Below are positions 14,568-20,266 of a DNA stretch of 21,958 bases, one piece after another. The translations under genes were made by a program, and so were the position numbers. Within the stretch, counting starts at the first letter, position 1. Every line of letters begins with the position of its first letter. Below the pieces are notes generated by a model. It made no database searches. It saw nothing but the letters and a program-made list of their open reading frames with translations, and had not been told where the DNA came from. This stretch comes from a virus, in the IMG/VR virus record IMGVR_UViG_3300046747_000016, positions 1 through 21,958 of that record; one strand, given 5' to 3'.

Positions 14568-15265
14568 ATCCGACACTGCGCTACCAGGGCAAACCTAGCT
14601 CCCTTTGATTGATTTTCACTCGCCCACATAGGTCTGAGGTTTTTCAAGGCGTTAATCTTCTTCGGGCATATAACCCCCAGCCTTATCATCTCTGCAACCG
14701 GAATAATATGGTCTATATGCCATAAGCCATAATTACCCCAGCCCATGCCATCAGCGAACTGCTTTTCAATATGCTGCTTAAGCGCGAGCGGGCTGTAGCC
14801 AAGCTCACTTTTGGTAGATCCATTTTTACGCGATCCCGTGGCTACCAGCGTTCTTTTCAGCATGTTTCTTGCCGACGTGGCTATCTTGTAGTTTTCGCAA
14901 TTCCTAAGCGTTTCTCGATAGTACCTGAGATATTGGTGGCGTCCTTTGTCGCTGCGGATGTATTTCCTGTTGTATTCAGCGGATTTATGAGGGTTTGCTT
15001 CGTAGAACGCCTTAACCCTAGCGTCTCGGCTTTCTGCATTCCTTCGAGAATATTCGCGCTCTCTTTTCCTGTGCGCCTCAATATCATTATCTCGGTATTT
15101 CCTTGCGTTCTCCCGCATGCGCTCCGCGTTTTCTGCATAGCGTTTGTTTTTTGCGGATTTAACGCATTCCTTGCATGCGTACGCAAGCTTGCCAGGGGAG
15201 CGCTCATAGAACCCATTCAGGGCCTTTTCTGTTTTGCACTTAGAGCAGAATTGGGTATCAGTCAT
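14564..15265 (-). CDS. HNH homing endonuclease inserted between terS and terL
   Basis: This 233-residue protein starts at ATG 15265 behind GAGG eight bases upstream; an earlier in-frame TTG at 15283 is rejected. Residues 7-34 form a four-cysteine zinc ribbon (C7, C10, C31, C34). Residues 40-125 are a long charged helix rich in Lys, Arg and Glu that probably grips DNA. The HNH core is at about 182-222: WHIDHIIPV (H183, D185, H186), LKNLRPM (N209) and ENQSKG (N218). All catalytic positions are present. It is a free-standing mobile nuclease of the kind often found at the terminase genes, likely cutting phages that lack it. Its last codons overlap the terL start, and its upstream leader resembles that of the plus-strand nuclease gene. 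Confidence 0.87.
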   Translation of the reverse strand: MTDTQFCSKCKTEKALNGFYERSPGKLAYACKECVKSAKNKRYAENAERMRENARKYRDNDIEAHRKREREYSRRNAESRDARVKAFYEANPHKSAEYNRKYIRSDKGRHQYLRYYRETLRNCENYKIATSARNMLKRTLVATGSRKNGSTKSELGYSPLALKQHIEKQFADGMGWGNYGLWHIDHIIPVAEMIRLGVICPKKINALKNLRPMWASENQSKGARFALVAQCRI

Positions 15266-15288
15266 GGTGTACGCCTCGGTCAAAAGGG

Positions 15289-15349
15289 TAGTCAGGGGAG
15301 GGTGGCCGCCGAGTGACTAGCTCGGCACGGCTTGCAAACCGCTGCCACC
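15289..15349 (-). promoter_or_regulatory. Structured leader RNA candidate (copy A): three-way junction with pseudoknot
   Basis: Read on the minus strand, GGTGGC (15349-15344) pairs with GCCACC (15306-15301). Inside are CGGTT-TGCA-AGCCG (15341-15328, five pairs with one U-G) and GCCGAG-CTAGTCA-CTCGGC (15326-15308, six pairs). Only one to two bases join the helices. The loop bases TAGTCA (15319-15314) are fully complementary to TGACTA at 15294-15289, giving a six-pair pseudoknot. The structure ends 35 bases before the HNH start codon at 15265. The copy at 3278 shares the loop, the junction layout, the pseudoknot and the distance, while its outer stem differs. It occupies most of the terS-HNH gap. 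Folding is by eye, and no named RNA family is recognised. Confidence 0.6.
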
Positions 15350-15363
15350 ATGGAATTCTACCG

Positions 15364-15783
15364 TTACTCGTCTTTCGTAGCCATCGACGGGGCAACGATC
15401 TCTATCCGAGTAGGTATTGCGCTCATACTCCCATCGCTGCTGGTCAGGTCAACCTTTTCGGTATACAGGCCTGCCGCCTTCCCTCGGTTTGTCTCGGCAG
15501 TGATGGCGGCACTGTACTGCTCAGCCTCAAGCGCTTTGTCGCGGAGCATCTTCAGGTCAGCTAAGTGACCCTCAAGCGTCATCTGCGCAGCCTTTACAGC
15601 AGGCTTGCGCAATTCATCAAGCCTTACCGCTACCTTACCGTTCGACAGTAGCTCGCTCGCCTTCACGTTGATTGTGGCAGCCTTCATGCCGGCAGCTGAA
15701 TAAGCACGCCTGTAAGCCTCGCTAGCATTACCAGTCTCAAGGTAAGCCAGGCAAAAGGCCTCCTGCTTTGGCGTTAGGGTCAT
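15364..15783 (-). CDS. terS: Terminase small subunit
   Basis: This 139-residue protein starts at ATG 15783 with AAGGA eight bases upstream. The opening LTPKQEAFCLAYLETGNASEAYRRAYSA and the following INVKASELLSNGKVAVRLDEL are the classic helix-turn-helix region of the Terminase_2 (PBSX XtmA-like) family. A helical oligomerisation region follows to about residue 105, with a flexible tail that may contact the large subunit. It recognises the packaging start on phage DNA. The recognition site is not identifiable by eye. The partner gene is separated from it by the inserted HNH endonuclease and its leader. Confidence 0.9.
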   Translation of the reverse strand: MTLTPKQEAFCLAYLETGNASEAYRRAYSAAGMKAATINVKASELLSNGKVAVRLDELRKPAVKAAQMTLEGHLADLKMLRDKALEAEQYSAAITAETNRGKAAGLYTEKVDLTSSDGSMSAIPTRIEIVAPSMATKDE

Positions 15784-15793
15784 ACATCAATCC

Positions 15794-16138
15794 TTATGTC
15801 TTTGCGCCAATAGTTCGCATACAGCGCTGGTAGTTCCACTGGGCGAACTCTTTGGGCGGCACTGGGCCTTTGGCTGCCCAGGCGAACTGGCTGGCGAGCG
15901 TTACAGACTCATTTAGGTAGGTGCTGAGCTCTTTGTGGTCGAGCTCGTTTACTTCCTCGTAGACGTACTCGACGGGGTATCCGACGTTAAGGCGCGCCAT
16001 GATGGACGCAGAAATTACGCCAGCGACAAAGCAAAACTTTTCAGGCTGGTGATGCAGGTTGGTCGGGAATATTTGGCTTGCCATTACAGGCTGACAAGAA
16101 GCAGCCAAGGTCATTGCTGCTATTGCTAGAATTCTCAT
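15794..16138 (-). CDS. Secreted or lipoprotein-like small protein, unknown function
   Basis: This 114-residue protein starts at ATG 16138 (GTG at 16141 is also possible), with GGAG eight bases upstream. Residues 1-20 form a signal peptide (MRILAIAAMTLAASC, then QPVMA). Cleavage could follow VMA, or the LAASC segment could serve as a weak lipobox with Cys15 lipidated. The mature part contains two more cysteines near residues 36 and 107 and is otherwise soluble and slightly acidic. It sits between the holin genes and the small terminase. A lysis-accessory or superinfection-related envelope role is possible, but no family is recognised. Confidence 0.65.
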   Translation of the reverse strand: MRILAIAAMTLAASCQPVMASQIFPTNLHHQPEKFCFVAGVISASIMARLNVGYPVEYVYEEVNELDHKELSTYLNESVTLASQFAWAAKGPVPPKEFAQWNYQRCMRTIGAKT

Positions 16139-16189
16139 CACTTCAACTCCGCCAAGGGTTTAGTTTGCGCACCACAAATGACGAAATGC

Positions 16190-16504
16190 TCAATTTGTGG
16201 GGCGCACGAAAGTTAATCTATCCAAGATGCGAGCGACATTGCCGCGTACCTTGATAGCCAGTACCAGAAGAATGGCGAGCACGATAGTCGTAACTGGAGA
16301 GATTGAAGGCCAGTACCCGTACAGAAGTATTGAGCCCATTACGCCGATCCACTCGACGCCGGACTTTGCCGCGATGGCGAAGGCCACCAGGCTGGGGATG
16401 AACTTGTACTTTGCACCTTTGCGCTGGTACATGAAGGCCACAACAAAGCACAGGCTGCCGCATAGAGTGGCGTAGAGCAGTGCGTTAGCGTGGGTAAAGG
16501 TCAT
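16190..16504 (-). CDS. Holin, three-transmembrane type (Phage_holin_3_7-like)
   Basis: This 104-residue membrane protein starts at ATG 16504, overlapping the previous stop (TAATG), with GGAGAGG as Shine-Dalgarno. Three hydrophobic segments lie at about residues 7-25, 37-62 and 68-86. The pattern ANALLYATLCGSLCFVVAF, GAKYKFIPSLVAFAI and KVRGNVARIL agrees with the small three-helix holin family common in Gram-negative phages. It should form lesions in the inner membrane at lysis time. No endolysin gene is present in the window. A second holin-like gene lies immediately upstream. Confidence 0.72.
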   Translation of the reverse strand: MTFTHANALLYATLCGSLCFVVAFMYQRKGAKYKFIPSLVAFAIAAKSGVEWIGVMGSILLYGYWPSISPVTTIVLAILLVLAIKVRGNVARILDRLTFVRPTN

Positions 16505-16890
16505 TATTCACCTCTCCGGGGGAGAAGCCGTCCGATGGCTGATGGCAGCTCTGTAAGCCACTTGGGCAGCGTGCCGGTTTTAAAGGATTCAAGGACGCTG
16601 ATGCTGACAAGGACCGTTACTAGACCACAGGCGAAGGCCGCGATGCCGCTGGTCTTGGTCCATGCCTGGGCTAGAATCTCAGCTGCTGCGTAATACCCGC
16701 CGATCCAGCCAGAAAGCAAATAGCCGATCCGCTGAAGCACGCTTAGCTCCTTAGCCCACAGGACAAAGATTAGCGCACCGACGAATGCGCAGACAACCGC
16801 GTTCAAGTCGATTTGAGGCAGGCAGCTTGCCACAGCGACCCCGGCAAATCCGACAGCGGTACAGGCTACCGGGGTGGCAACATCAGCCAT
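16504..16890 (-). CDS. Second putative holin (Phage_holin_8-like)
   Basis: This 128-residue protein starts at ATG 16890 behind AAGGGA. Three or four hydrophobic segments are visible, at about residues 10-25, 30-46, 54-75 and 82-102. The pattern LPQIDLNAVVCAFVGALIFVLWAKELS, RIGYLLSGWIGGYYAAAEIL matches the putative holin family often paired with a three-helix holin in Pseudomonas and Burkholderia phages. The C-terminus is cationic (LLPRRGE). The two genes overlap by one base and are probably co-translated. Whether this one is holin, antiholin or pinholin cannot be told from sequence. Confidence 0.7.
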   Translation of the reverse strand: MADVATPVACTAVGFAGVAVASCLPQIDLNAVVCAFVGALIFVLWAKELSVLQRIGYLLSGWIGGYYAAAEILAQAWTKTSGIAAFACGLVTVLVSISVLESFKTGTLPKWLTELPSAIGRLLPRRGE

Positions 16891-16900
16891 ATTCAGTCCC

Positions 16901-17164
16901 TTAGTTTTTGTAGCGGAATGGCTGGGGGCCGCTCAACTCCACGCAGCCAGCCAGCGATGAAATAGCGAAGGCCAGAATACCCATGCTCAATGCTACAGCA
17001 AGGAATGCACTCTTTCGCTCTTGGCGCGAACCATCGGGCCTCTTTAGGCCCTGAATAACAAACACGCAAGCCAAGAAGATATTGGCGCTGATATCGCGGC
17101 TCATCGCGTAACTGGCCATTGCCAGCGAGAACGCCAGGAGGCTCCATGCGGTTGAAGGCTTCAT
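16901..17164 (-). CDS. Small three-helix membrane protein, unknown function
   Basis: This 87-residue protein is the first gene after the late promoter at 17195-17224. It starts at ATG 17164 with AGGG upstream. Hydrophobic stretches at residues about 5-21, 25-41 and 52-74 are separated by a charged loop (KRPDGSRQERKS). The short tail after the last helix is polar. Ten bases separate it from the next membrane gene. Its position at the head of the lysis cluster suggests a lysis or envelope function, but I do not recognise a family. An alternative reading in another frame from 17270 looks spurious. Confidence 0.62.
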   Translation of the reverse strand: MKPSTAWSLLAFSLAMASYAMSRDISANIFLACVFVIQGLKRPDGSRQERKSAFLAVALSMGILAFAISSLAGCVELSGPQPFRYKN

Positions 17165-17194
17165 TCGCTACCCTGCAAATATGTTCGTAGGGGG

Positions 17195-17224
17195 ATTGTA
17201 TACGGCATGGCTGCTTGGCGTCAT
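17195..17224 (-). promoter_or_regulatory. Sigma70-like promoter for the lysis/packaging/structural operon
   Basis: On the minus strand, ATGACG (17224-17219, four of six -35 bases) is followed after 18 bases by TACAAT (17200-17195, five of six -10 bases, within TATACAAT). Initiation would fall near 17188, giving a leader of about 24 bases before the first gene at 17164. It sits just downstream of a terminator for the preceding unit, which is a natural place for a late promoter. No other comparable promoter is visible between here and the terminase genes. Confidence 0.6.
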
Positions 17225-17248
17225 GACAATCTGCCATTCGGTTGAATG

Positions 17249-17287
17249 GCGGGCAGTAAAAAGCCCGCATTTTTAGGCGCAGGCTTT
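17249..17287. terminator. Overlapping bidirectional terminator between early and late units
   Basis: On the minus strand, AAAGCCTGC (17287-17279) pairs with GCGGGCTTT (17268-17260) to give nine pairs including one G-U, with two further U residues after the stem. On the plus strand, a different hairpin uses the same bases: GCGGGC (17249-17254) pairs with GCCCGC (17263-17268), followed by ATTTTT. The two hairpins overlap, so each direction has its own terminator. In the minus direction it lies downstream of the tRNA gene and would end the early transcript. Confidence 0.72.
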
Positions 17288-17425
17288 GTGTTGCTGCCGT
17301 GGATTAGTGGGCCTTGGCATTTGTCGCTTTTAACCAATAGTGATACCCGTTGGCGGCTGGGTAGCGTAAGCATGATCACCTCATGCATTTGCTTGCTGGA
17401 GGGCCAAAGCAAATTCTTTATTTCC

Positions 17426-17499
17426 TGGAGCGGGCGCCGGGAATCGAACCCGAATAGCTAGCTTGGAAGGCTAGAACATAACCATTCTGTCACGCCCGC
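17426..17499 (-). tRNA. tRNA-Gly (anticodon UCC) with encoded CCA
   Basis: The minus strand folds as a tRNA: acceptor GCGGGCG pairs with CGCCCGC, the anticodon arm CTAGC-CTTCCAA-GCTAG gives anticodon UCC, and the T arm CGGGTTCGATTCCCG contains the invariant TTCGA. The discriminator U and a genomically encoded CCA follow. It closely resembles the enterobacterial tRNA-Gly(UCC). The D arm is one base shorter than in that tRNA, and its four-pair stem includes a weak G-U. Phage tRNAs usually supplement codons over-represented in phage genes, here GGA. The gene lies in an early/late intergenic stretch with no integrase in view. Confidence 0.9.
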
Positions 17500-17555
17500 G
17501 AACTGATCCAGTATAGAACAACCAACTTAACTCTGTGAAGCCCTTTTGAGAACCT

Positions 17556-17666
17556 TTAGCGGCGAATTCCTCGCGCAAGCCTGTCCCGGCGAATCAGTCG
17601 GCGGCAACCCCCAAGGCAGCTGATGGACAGAAGAATCATAAACCCGACGTAGCAGTAAATAATCAT
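17556..17666 (-). CDS. 36-residue membrane microprotein coupled to ninG
   Basis: ATG 17666 overlaps the ninG stop (ATGA), the same coupling used by most neighbouring genes. The frame stays open for 36 codons. The first 21 residues are hydrophobic (MIIYCYVGFMILLSISCLGG), and the remaining 15 include eight arginines, which fits a single-span protein with its C-terminus in the cytoplasm. No family is recognised. The remaining gap down to the tRNA holds no further convincing gene. Confidence 0.5.
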   Translation of the reverse strand: MIIYCYVGFMILLSISCLGGCRRLIRRDRLARGIRR

Positions 17667-18259
17667 TCGGCATTCCTCTTTAGCTCTCTGGTCCTGGCTC
17701 GGTAGTGAGCCGCCATATCAATCAGATCCTGCGTCGAATACTTCCTTGGCTCTTGGTCGCACTCCAGAAGCACCACTGCTGTGAGCCCGATGCGCTCGAT
17801 CAATCCAAGCCGGTACGCGACGACATTTCCCGACAGGAACTGGTTATCGTGCTTACTTTGGGCGTGGGCGTTCCTTTCGTCGAAGCGCAAATGGGGCGAT
17901 GAGCCAACCGAGCGATAGTGCCCGCAGTCGGTCATGTTCCCCGACCAGTCCAGGGGGCGCCCACTCGATATGCAGGCATGGCCGGCGACACGATCACGCC
18001 ATCGGATGAACTCATTGAAAGCCCGCTGGCATTCCTTCATGTGGTCGGATCGCGTCTTGAGCTTTTCCTTGCGCTCCTTGGTCTTTGTGCGCTCAACCTG
18101 AACTATTGCCTTTTTGGCCTTCTCCTGATTCTTCGGCGCATCAATGATCGCGCAGGCCGGACTGCAAACAGCTTGGCCCATGCGAGCAGGGACGAATAAG
18201 GCTCTGCATGATTCGACCCGGCACTTCTTCGGGCGCGGCCTCTTGGCTTGCAGGCTCAT
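17663..18259 (-). CDS. ninG: NinG recombination protein
   Basis: This 198-residue protein starts at ATG 18259, overlapping the preceding stop (ATGA). The N-terminal zinc-binding segment has C13, C18, C32 and C36 (KKCRVESCRALFVP, VCSPAC). A long basic helix follows (residues 45-75), and then the conserved core FNEFIRWRDRVAGHACISSG, CGHYRSVGSSPHLRFDERNAHAQ. This is the lambda NinG (Rap) family, which helps resolve or stimulate recombination intermediates during phage replication. Length and motif order agree with the family. Confidence 0.9.
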   Translation of the reverse strand: MSLQAKRPRPKKCRVESCRALFVPARMGQAVCSPACAIIDAPKNQEKAKKAIVQVERTKTKERKEKLKTRSDHMKECQRAFNEFIRWRDRVAGHACISSGRPLDWSGNMTDCGHYRSVGSSPHLRFDERNAHAQSKHDNQFLSGNVVAYRLGLIERIGLTAVVLLECDQEPRKYSTQDLIDMAAHYRARTRELKRNAE

Positions 18260-18468
18260 ATGGTTAGCTCATCAAGATGGCGGCGAACAACCTCAAGCTC
18301 AGCTTTCAGCGCGGCAGCCTCGGCCTGCGCCACCAGCATTCGGCCTTTAGCTGTTCGGCGAGCAGCTCGATTCATCCATGGCGAAACGAACGACTCATAG
18401 GCGCGCTCGCGAGCTTCCGATATTTCTCTCTCGCGCAAAAACTCAGGACTTCCTCTGAATGGCGTCAC
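18256..18468 (-). CDS. Small helical protein of the nin-like region, unknown function
   Basis: This 70-residue protein starts at GTG 18468, overlapping the preceding stop, and its own stop overlaps ninG. It is highly charged and predicted helical throughout (EFLREREISEARERAYES, then a coiled-coil-like VAQAEAAALKAELEVVRRHLDEL). The segment PWMNRAARRTAKGRMLV may contact nucleic acid. No named family is recognised. The tight overlaps on both sides and the natural residue composition support a real gene. Confidence 0.65.
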   Translation of the reverse strand: MTPFRGSPEFLREREISEARERAYESFVSPWMNRAARRTAKGRMLVAQAEAAALKAELEVVRRHLDELTI

Positions 18469-19052
18469 GCAAAATTCCCCATCTGGTCAGCAGCACTCAT
18501 GGCCGCCTCTTCACTTTCAAAATGCGCCGACAGCACCAGGCGCCAGCAGGCGTTAAACACGTCGCGGCACAGTGGCTGGAATGCCGTCTCATCCATGGAT
18601 GACCAGCTGATCGACTTGGCCTCTTTGCGAACCCCGTCAGGCGTGCGCACCAGGTGGAAATGGCCAGCCTCAATCGTCACCCATTCCCGAAAGGCCTCGC
18701 GGCTCTTATCGACTGCCGGGAAGCGCTCGGCGCGGTCTTGCTCAAGCTGCGCGATGTAGGCCGCGACTGCGCCTGACAATTGCCCCGGCTTGCCACTGGC
18801 CTGCTCGAAGAACTTGGCCAGCCCTTGGATGCCGCGAAGCTCTTGGCGTGGCACCAGGCCGCCGACCGGCTCGAAGTAGTCAAAGGCCAGATCCAGCATT
18901 TTGAAGAAGCGCCGATGGAATCCGGCGTTCCGCATCTTGGTGAACTTGCCGTGAATGGTCTGGCCGGACTTCCACGCCTGCATGGTTTCGCGGTCGGCCT
19001 CGGTGGCGGGCACAAGGCCGTGCGAGGTTCTGATTAGGGCGATGTCAGCCAT
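18465..19052 (-). CDS. DUF1367 family protein
   Basis: This 195-residue protein starts at ATG 19052 with AAGGA eight bases upstream. The N-terminal pattern IALIRTSHGLVPATEADRE followed by GKFTKMRNAGFHRRFFKMLDLAFDYF is the DUF1367 signature of lambdoid and Pseudomonas phage nin-like regions. The C-terminal part (FNACWRLVLSAHFESEEAAMS) is also typical. The biochemical role is unknown; its place beside ninG suggests replication or recombination. It overlaps the end of the small membrane gene upstream. Confidence 0.82.
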   Translation of the reverse strand: MADIALIRTSHGLVPATEADRETMQAWKSGQTIHGKFTKMRNAGFHRRFFKMLDLAFDYFEPVGGLVPRQELRGIQGLAKFFEQASGKPGQLSGAVAAYIAQLEQDRAERFPAVDKSREAFREWVTIEAGHFHLVRTPDGVRKEAKSISWSSMDETAFQPLCRDVFNACWRLVLSAHFESEEAAMSAADQMGNFA

Positions 19053-19203
19053 TATGCCGATCCTTCCACATGATCCAAGCCATGGCTATGCCGTGATACG
19101 CAAACATCGCAGCGCATGCCACAGCGAACCATGGAGAAGGTTCAGTGTTTGAGGCGATCAGCCAGATAGGGCCGGACAATGCGTGGAACTGGATATTGGT
19201 CAT
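19045..19203 (-). CDS. 52-residue membrane protein, unknown function
   Basis: ATG 19203 overlaps the stop of the preceding gene (ATGA), and the stop overlaps the DUF1367 start, so it fills the gap exactly. The protein has hydrophobic stretches at about residues 9-18 and 25-46 (WFAVACAAMFAYHGIAMAWI) and a basic tail (WKDRHNG). One or two membrane spans are likely. It is paired with another small membrane gene just upstream. No family is recognised. Confidence 0.6.
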   Translation of the reverse strand: MTNIQFHALSGPIWLIASNTEPSPWFAVACAAMFAYHGIAMAWIMWKDRHNG

Positions 19204-19406
19204 TGGCTCGCCGCCTTCTTCCATTCTTTGATCTGCCAGTTAGCAATCCCAGCTGGCCATAGCACTACAAGGCCGATCATTGTCACCGGAACACCCGCGA
19301 CAAAATCCTGAATGCTCCAATCATGACCACCCTCAATCACCTCGGCCACAATGCCAGCCCAAATAATTAGACCGGTGATGCCGTATGCGATCAGAAATGC
19401 GATCAT
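19200..19406 (-). CDS. 68-residue two-helix membrane protein, unknown function
   Basis: ATG 19406 overlaps the Rha/KilAC stop (ATGA), with GAGG upstream. Two hydrophobic segments lie at about residues 3-22 (AFLIAYGITGLIIWAGIVAE) and 37-54 (VAGVPVTMIGLVVLWPAG), separated by an acidic loop and followed by a basic tail (KEWKKAASQ). It and the 52-residue protein downstream may form a membrane pair. A superinfection-exclusion role is possible but not shown by the sequence. Confidence 0.65.
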   Translation of the reverse strand: MIAFLIAYGITGLIIWAGIVAEVIEGGHDWSIQDFVAGVPVTMIGLVVLWPAGIANWQIKEWKKAASQ

Positions 19407-20131
19407 GCCGACACCTCAAGACTCAGGGCCTTTTCAGGTTCTATTTTCTTTGAGTCGCGCAGCAGGCGGGCGACGTACTCTATTCCGCGAGGGGTAAATT
19501 TGGCAGATGTGAATGCGTGGTCGTTGTGCTCAGCAGTCCCGGTCTTCACCTCAAACCGACCAGCATCGATGTGATTGGCATACGGAACCCACTCGCCGCC
19601 GATCTGGTATTGAATCTTGTGTTCGACCAGAAAGGCCCGGAATAGGTTCTCTTTGATGCCCAGCAGCTTTGCGACTTGGCGGAAGCCTTGAAGCCCGGTT
19701 GCCTCGACGTAACGGTCTACAAATTCAGCTTTTGGGGCGGCTATAGCCAATGCCTGCTGAGCAATCTGCTTTTGCTCTGTCGCGTCGGCCCATGCTCGGG
19801 CGGATGCCACTGGGTCATCGAAGTTTGGCAAGGCTGGTGCCAGTGATGCCGCGACGATCTCTTCGAGCTGATGAAGGCGAATAATTACCTTGCGGCGCAG
19901 TCGAATGCTGTACCCGGTTATCAGTGTCTCCGTCAGTTCTTTGTCAAGATGGAAAACATCTGTATACCCGCGACCATCCTTAATTTCACCATAGCCCAAA
20001 ACTGGGCCATCTTTTTGCAGCTCGGTAAGCATTTTTCGTATGTCACGAATAACGTGGCGATGCTCTTTTTCGCAAACCTCTGCGATTTCACGACTGGTCA
20101 TGCTGACCATATTTTGCGCTACTGAATTCAT
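19403..20131 (-). CDS. Rha-family regulator with C-terminal KilAC antirepressor domain
   Basis: This 242-residue protein starts at ATG 20131 (MNSVAQNMVSMTSREIAEV), with GGAG upstream; an earlier in-frame TTG is rejected. Residues 10-92 are the Rha/pRha domain (SREIAEVCEKEHRHVIRDI, GYTDVFHLDKELTETLITGYS). Residues about 125-232 are KilAC/ANT (APKAEFVDRYVEATG, FRQVAKLLGIKENLF, KFTPRGIEYVARLL). Proteins of this type bind DNA or repressors and act in the lysis-lysogeny or early-late switch; Rha itself interferes with growth in some hosts. The leader upstream holds interleaved inverted repeats that could control its translation or transcription. Confidence 0.87.
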   Translation of the reverse strand: MNSVAQNMVSMTSREIAEVCEKEHRHVIRDIRKMLTELQKDGPVLGYGEIKDGRGYTDVFHLDKELTETLITGYSIRLRRKVIIRLHQLEEIVAASLAPALPNFDDPVASARAWADATEQKQIAQQALAIAAPKAEFVDRYVEATGLQGFRQVAKLLGIKENLFRAFLVEHKIQYQIGGEWVPYANHIDAGRFEVKTGTAEHNDHAFTSAKFTPRGIEYVARLLRDSKKIEPEKALSLEVSA

Positions 20132-20143
20132 TTTATTCTCCAA

Positions 20144-20251
20144 GCGCAAAAGGCAACCCGCTTACCTCGGGTCAGATTGGATGCAAGTACACCCACCGAG
20201 AAAACGAATTGCCTTTTGCGCACTTGTTGGTTATTGGGATCTGACACCCGA
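20144..20251 (-). promoter_or_regulatory. Leader with interleaved inverted repeats upstream of the Rha/KilAC gene
   Basis: Four segments occur in the order a-b-a'-b' on the minus strand. Segment a is TCGGGTGTCAGAT (20251-20239) and a' is ATCTGACCCGA (20177-20167); they pair over 11 bases with a two-base bulge. Segment b is GCGCAAAAGGCAA (20221-20209) and b' is TTGCCTTTTGCGC (20156-20144), a perfect 13-base match. A short hairpin ACCCG-AGGTAAG-CGGGT (20172-20156) overlaps a' and b'. The b' arm ends a few bases before the Shine-Dalgarno of the gene. The arms cannot all pair in a simple nested way, so they suggest a pseudoknot or alternative structures. DNA-binding sites for a dimeric regulator are another possibility. 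Confidence 0.6.
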
Positions 20252-20266
20252 ACTCACATCATACCG

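Noticed and set aside
15301-15349. A tRNA-like gene suggested by the closed stem and a 7-base hairpin loop
   Set aside because: There is no TTCGA arm, no D arm and the element is only 49 bases, so it is a three-way junction and not a tRNA.
15289-15349. HEARO/omega RNA of IscB-type nucleases
   Set aside because: Those RNAs are much longer and accompany RuvC-HNH proteins; here the nucleases are small HNH and AP2 types and the element is about 60 bases.
17246-17461. Plus-strand ORF running into the tRNA region
   Set aside because: Its 3' end is the antisense of the tRNA gene, which commonly gives this type of false ORF (ending SGRRESNPNS), and it overlaps the terminator and promoter.
17426-17499. 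tRNA gene as a phage attachment site
   Set aside because: No integrase, duplicated tRNA 3' end or host boundary is visible in the window.
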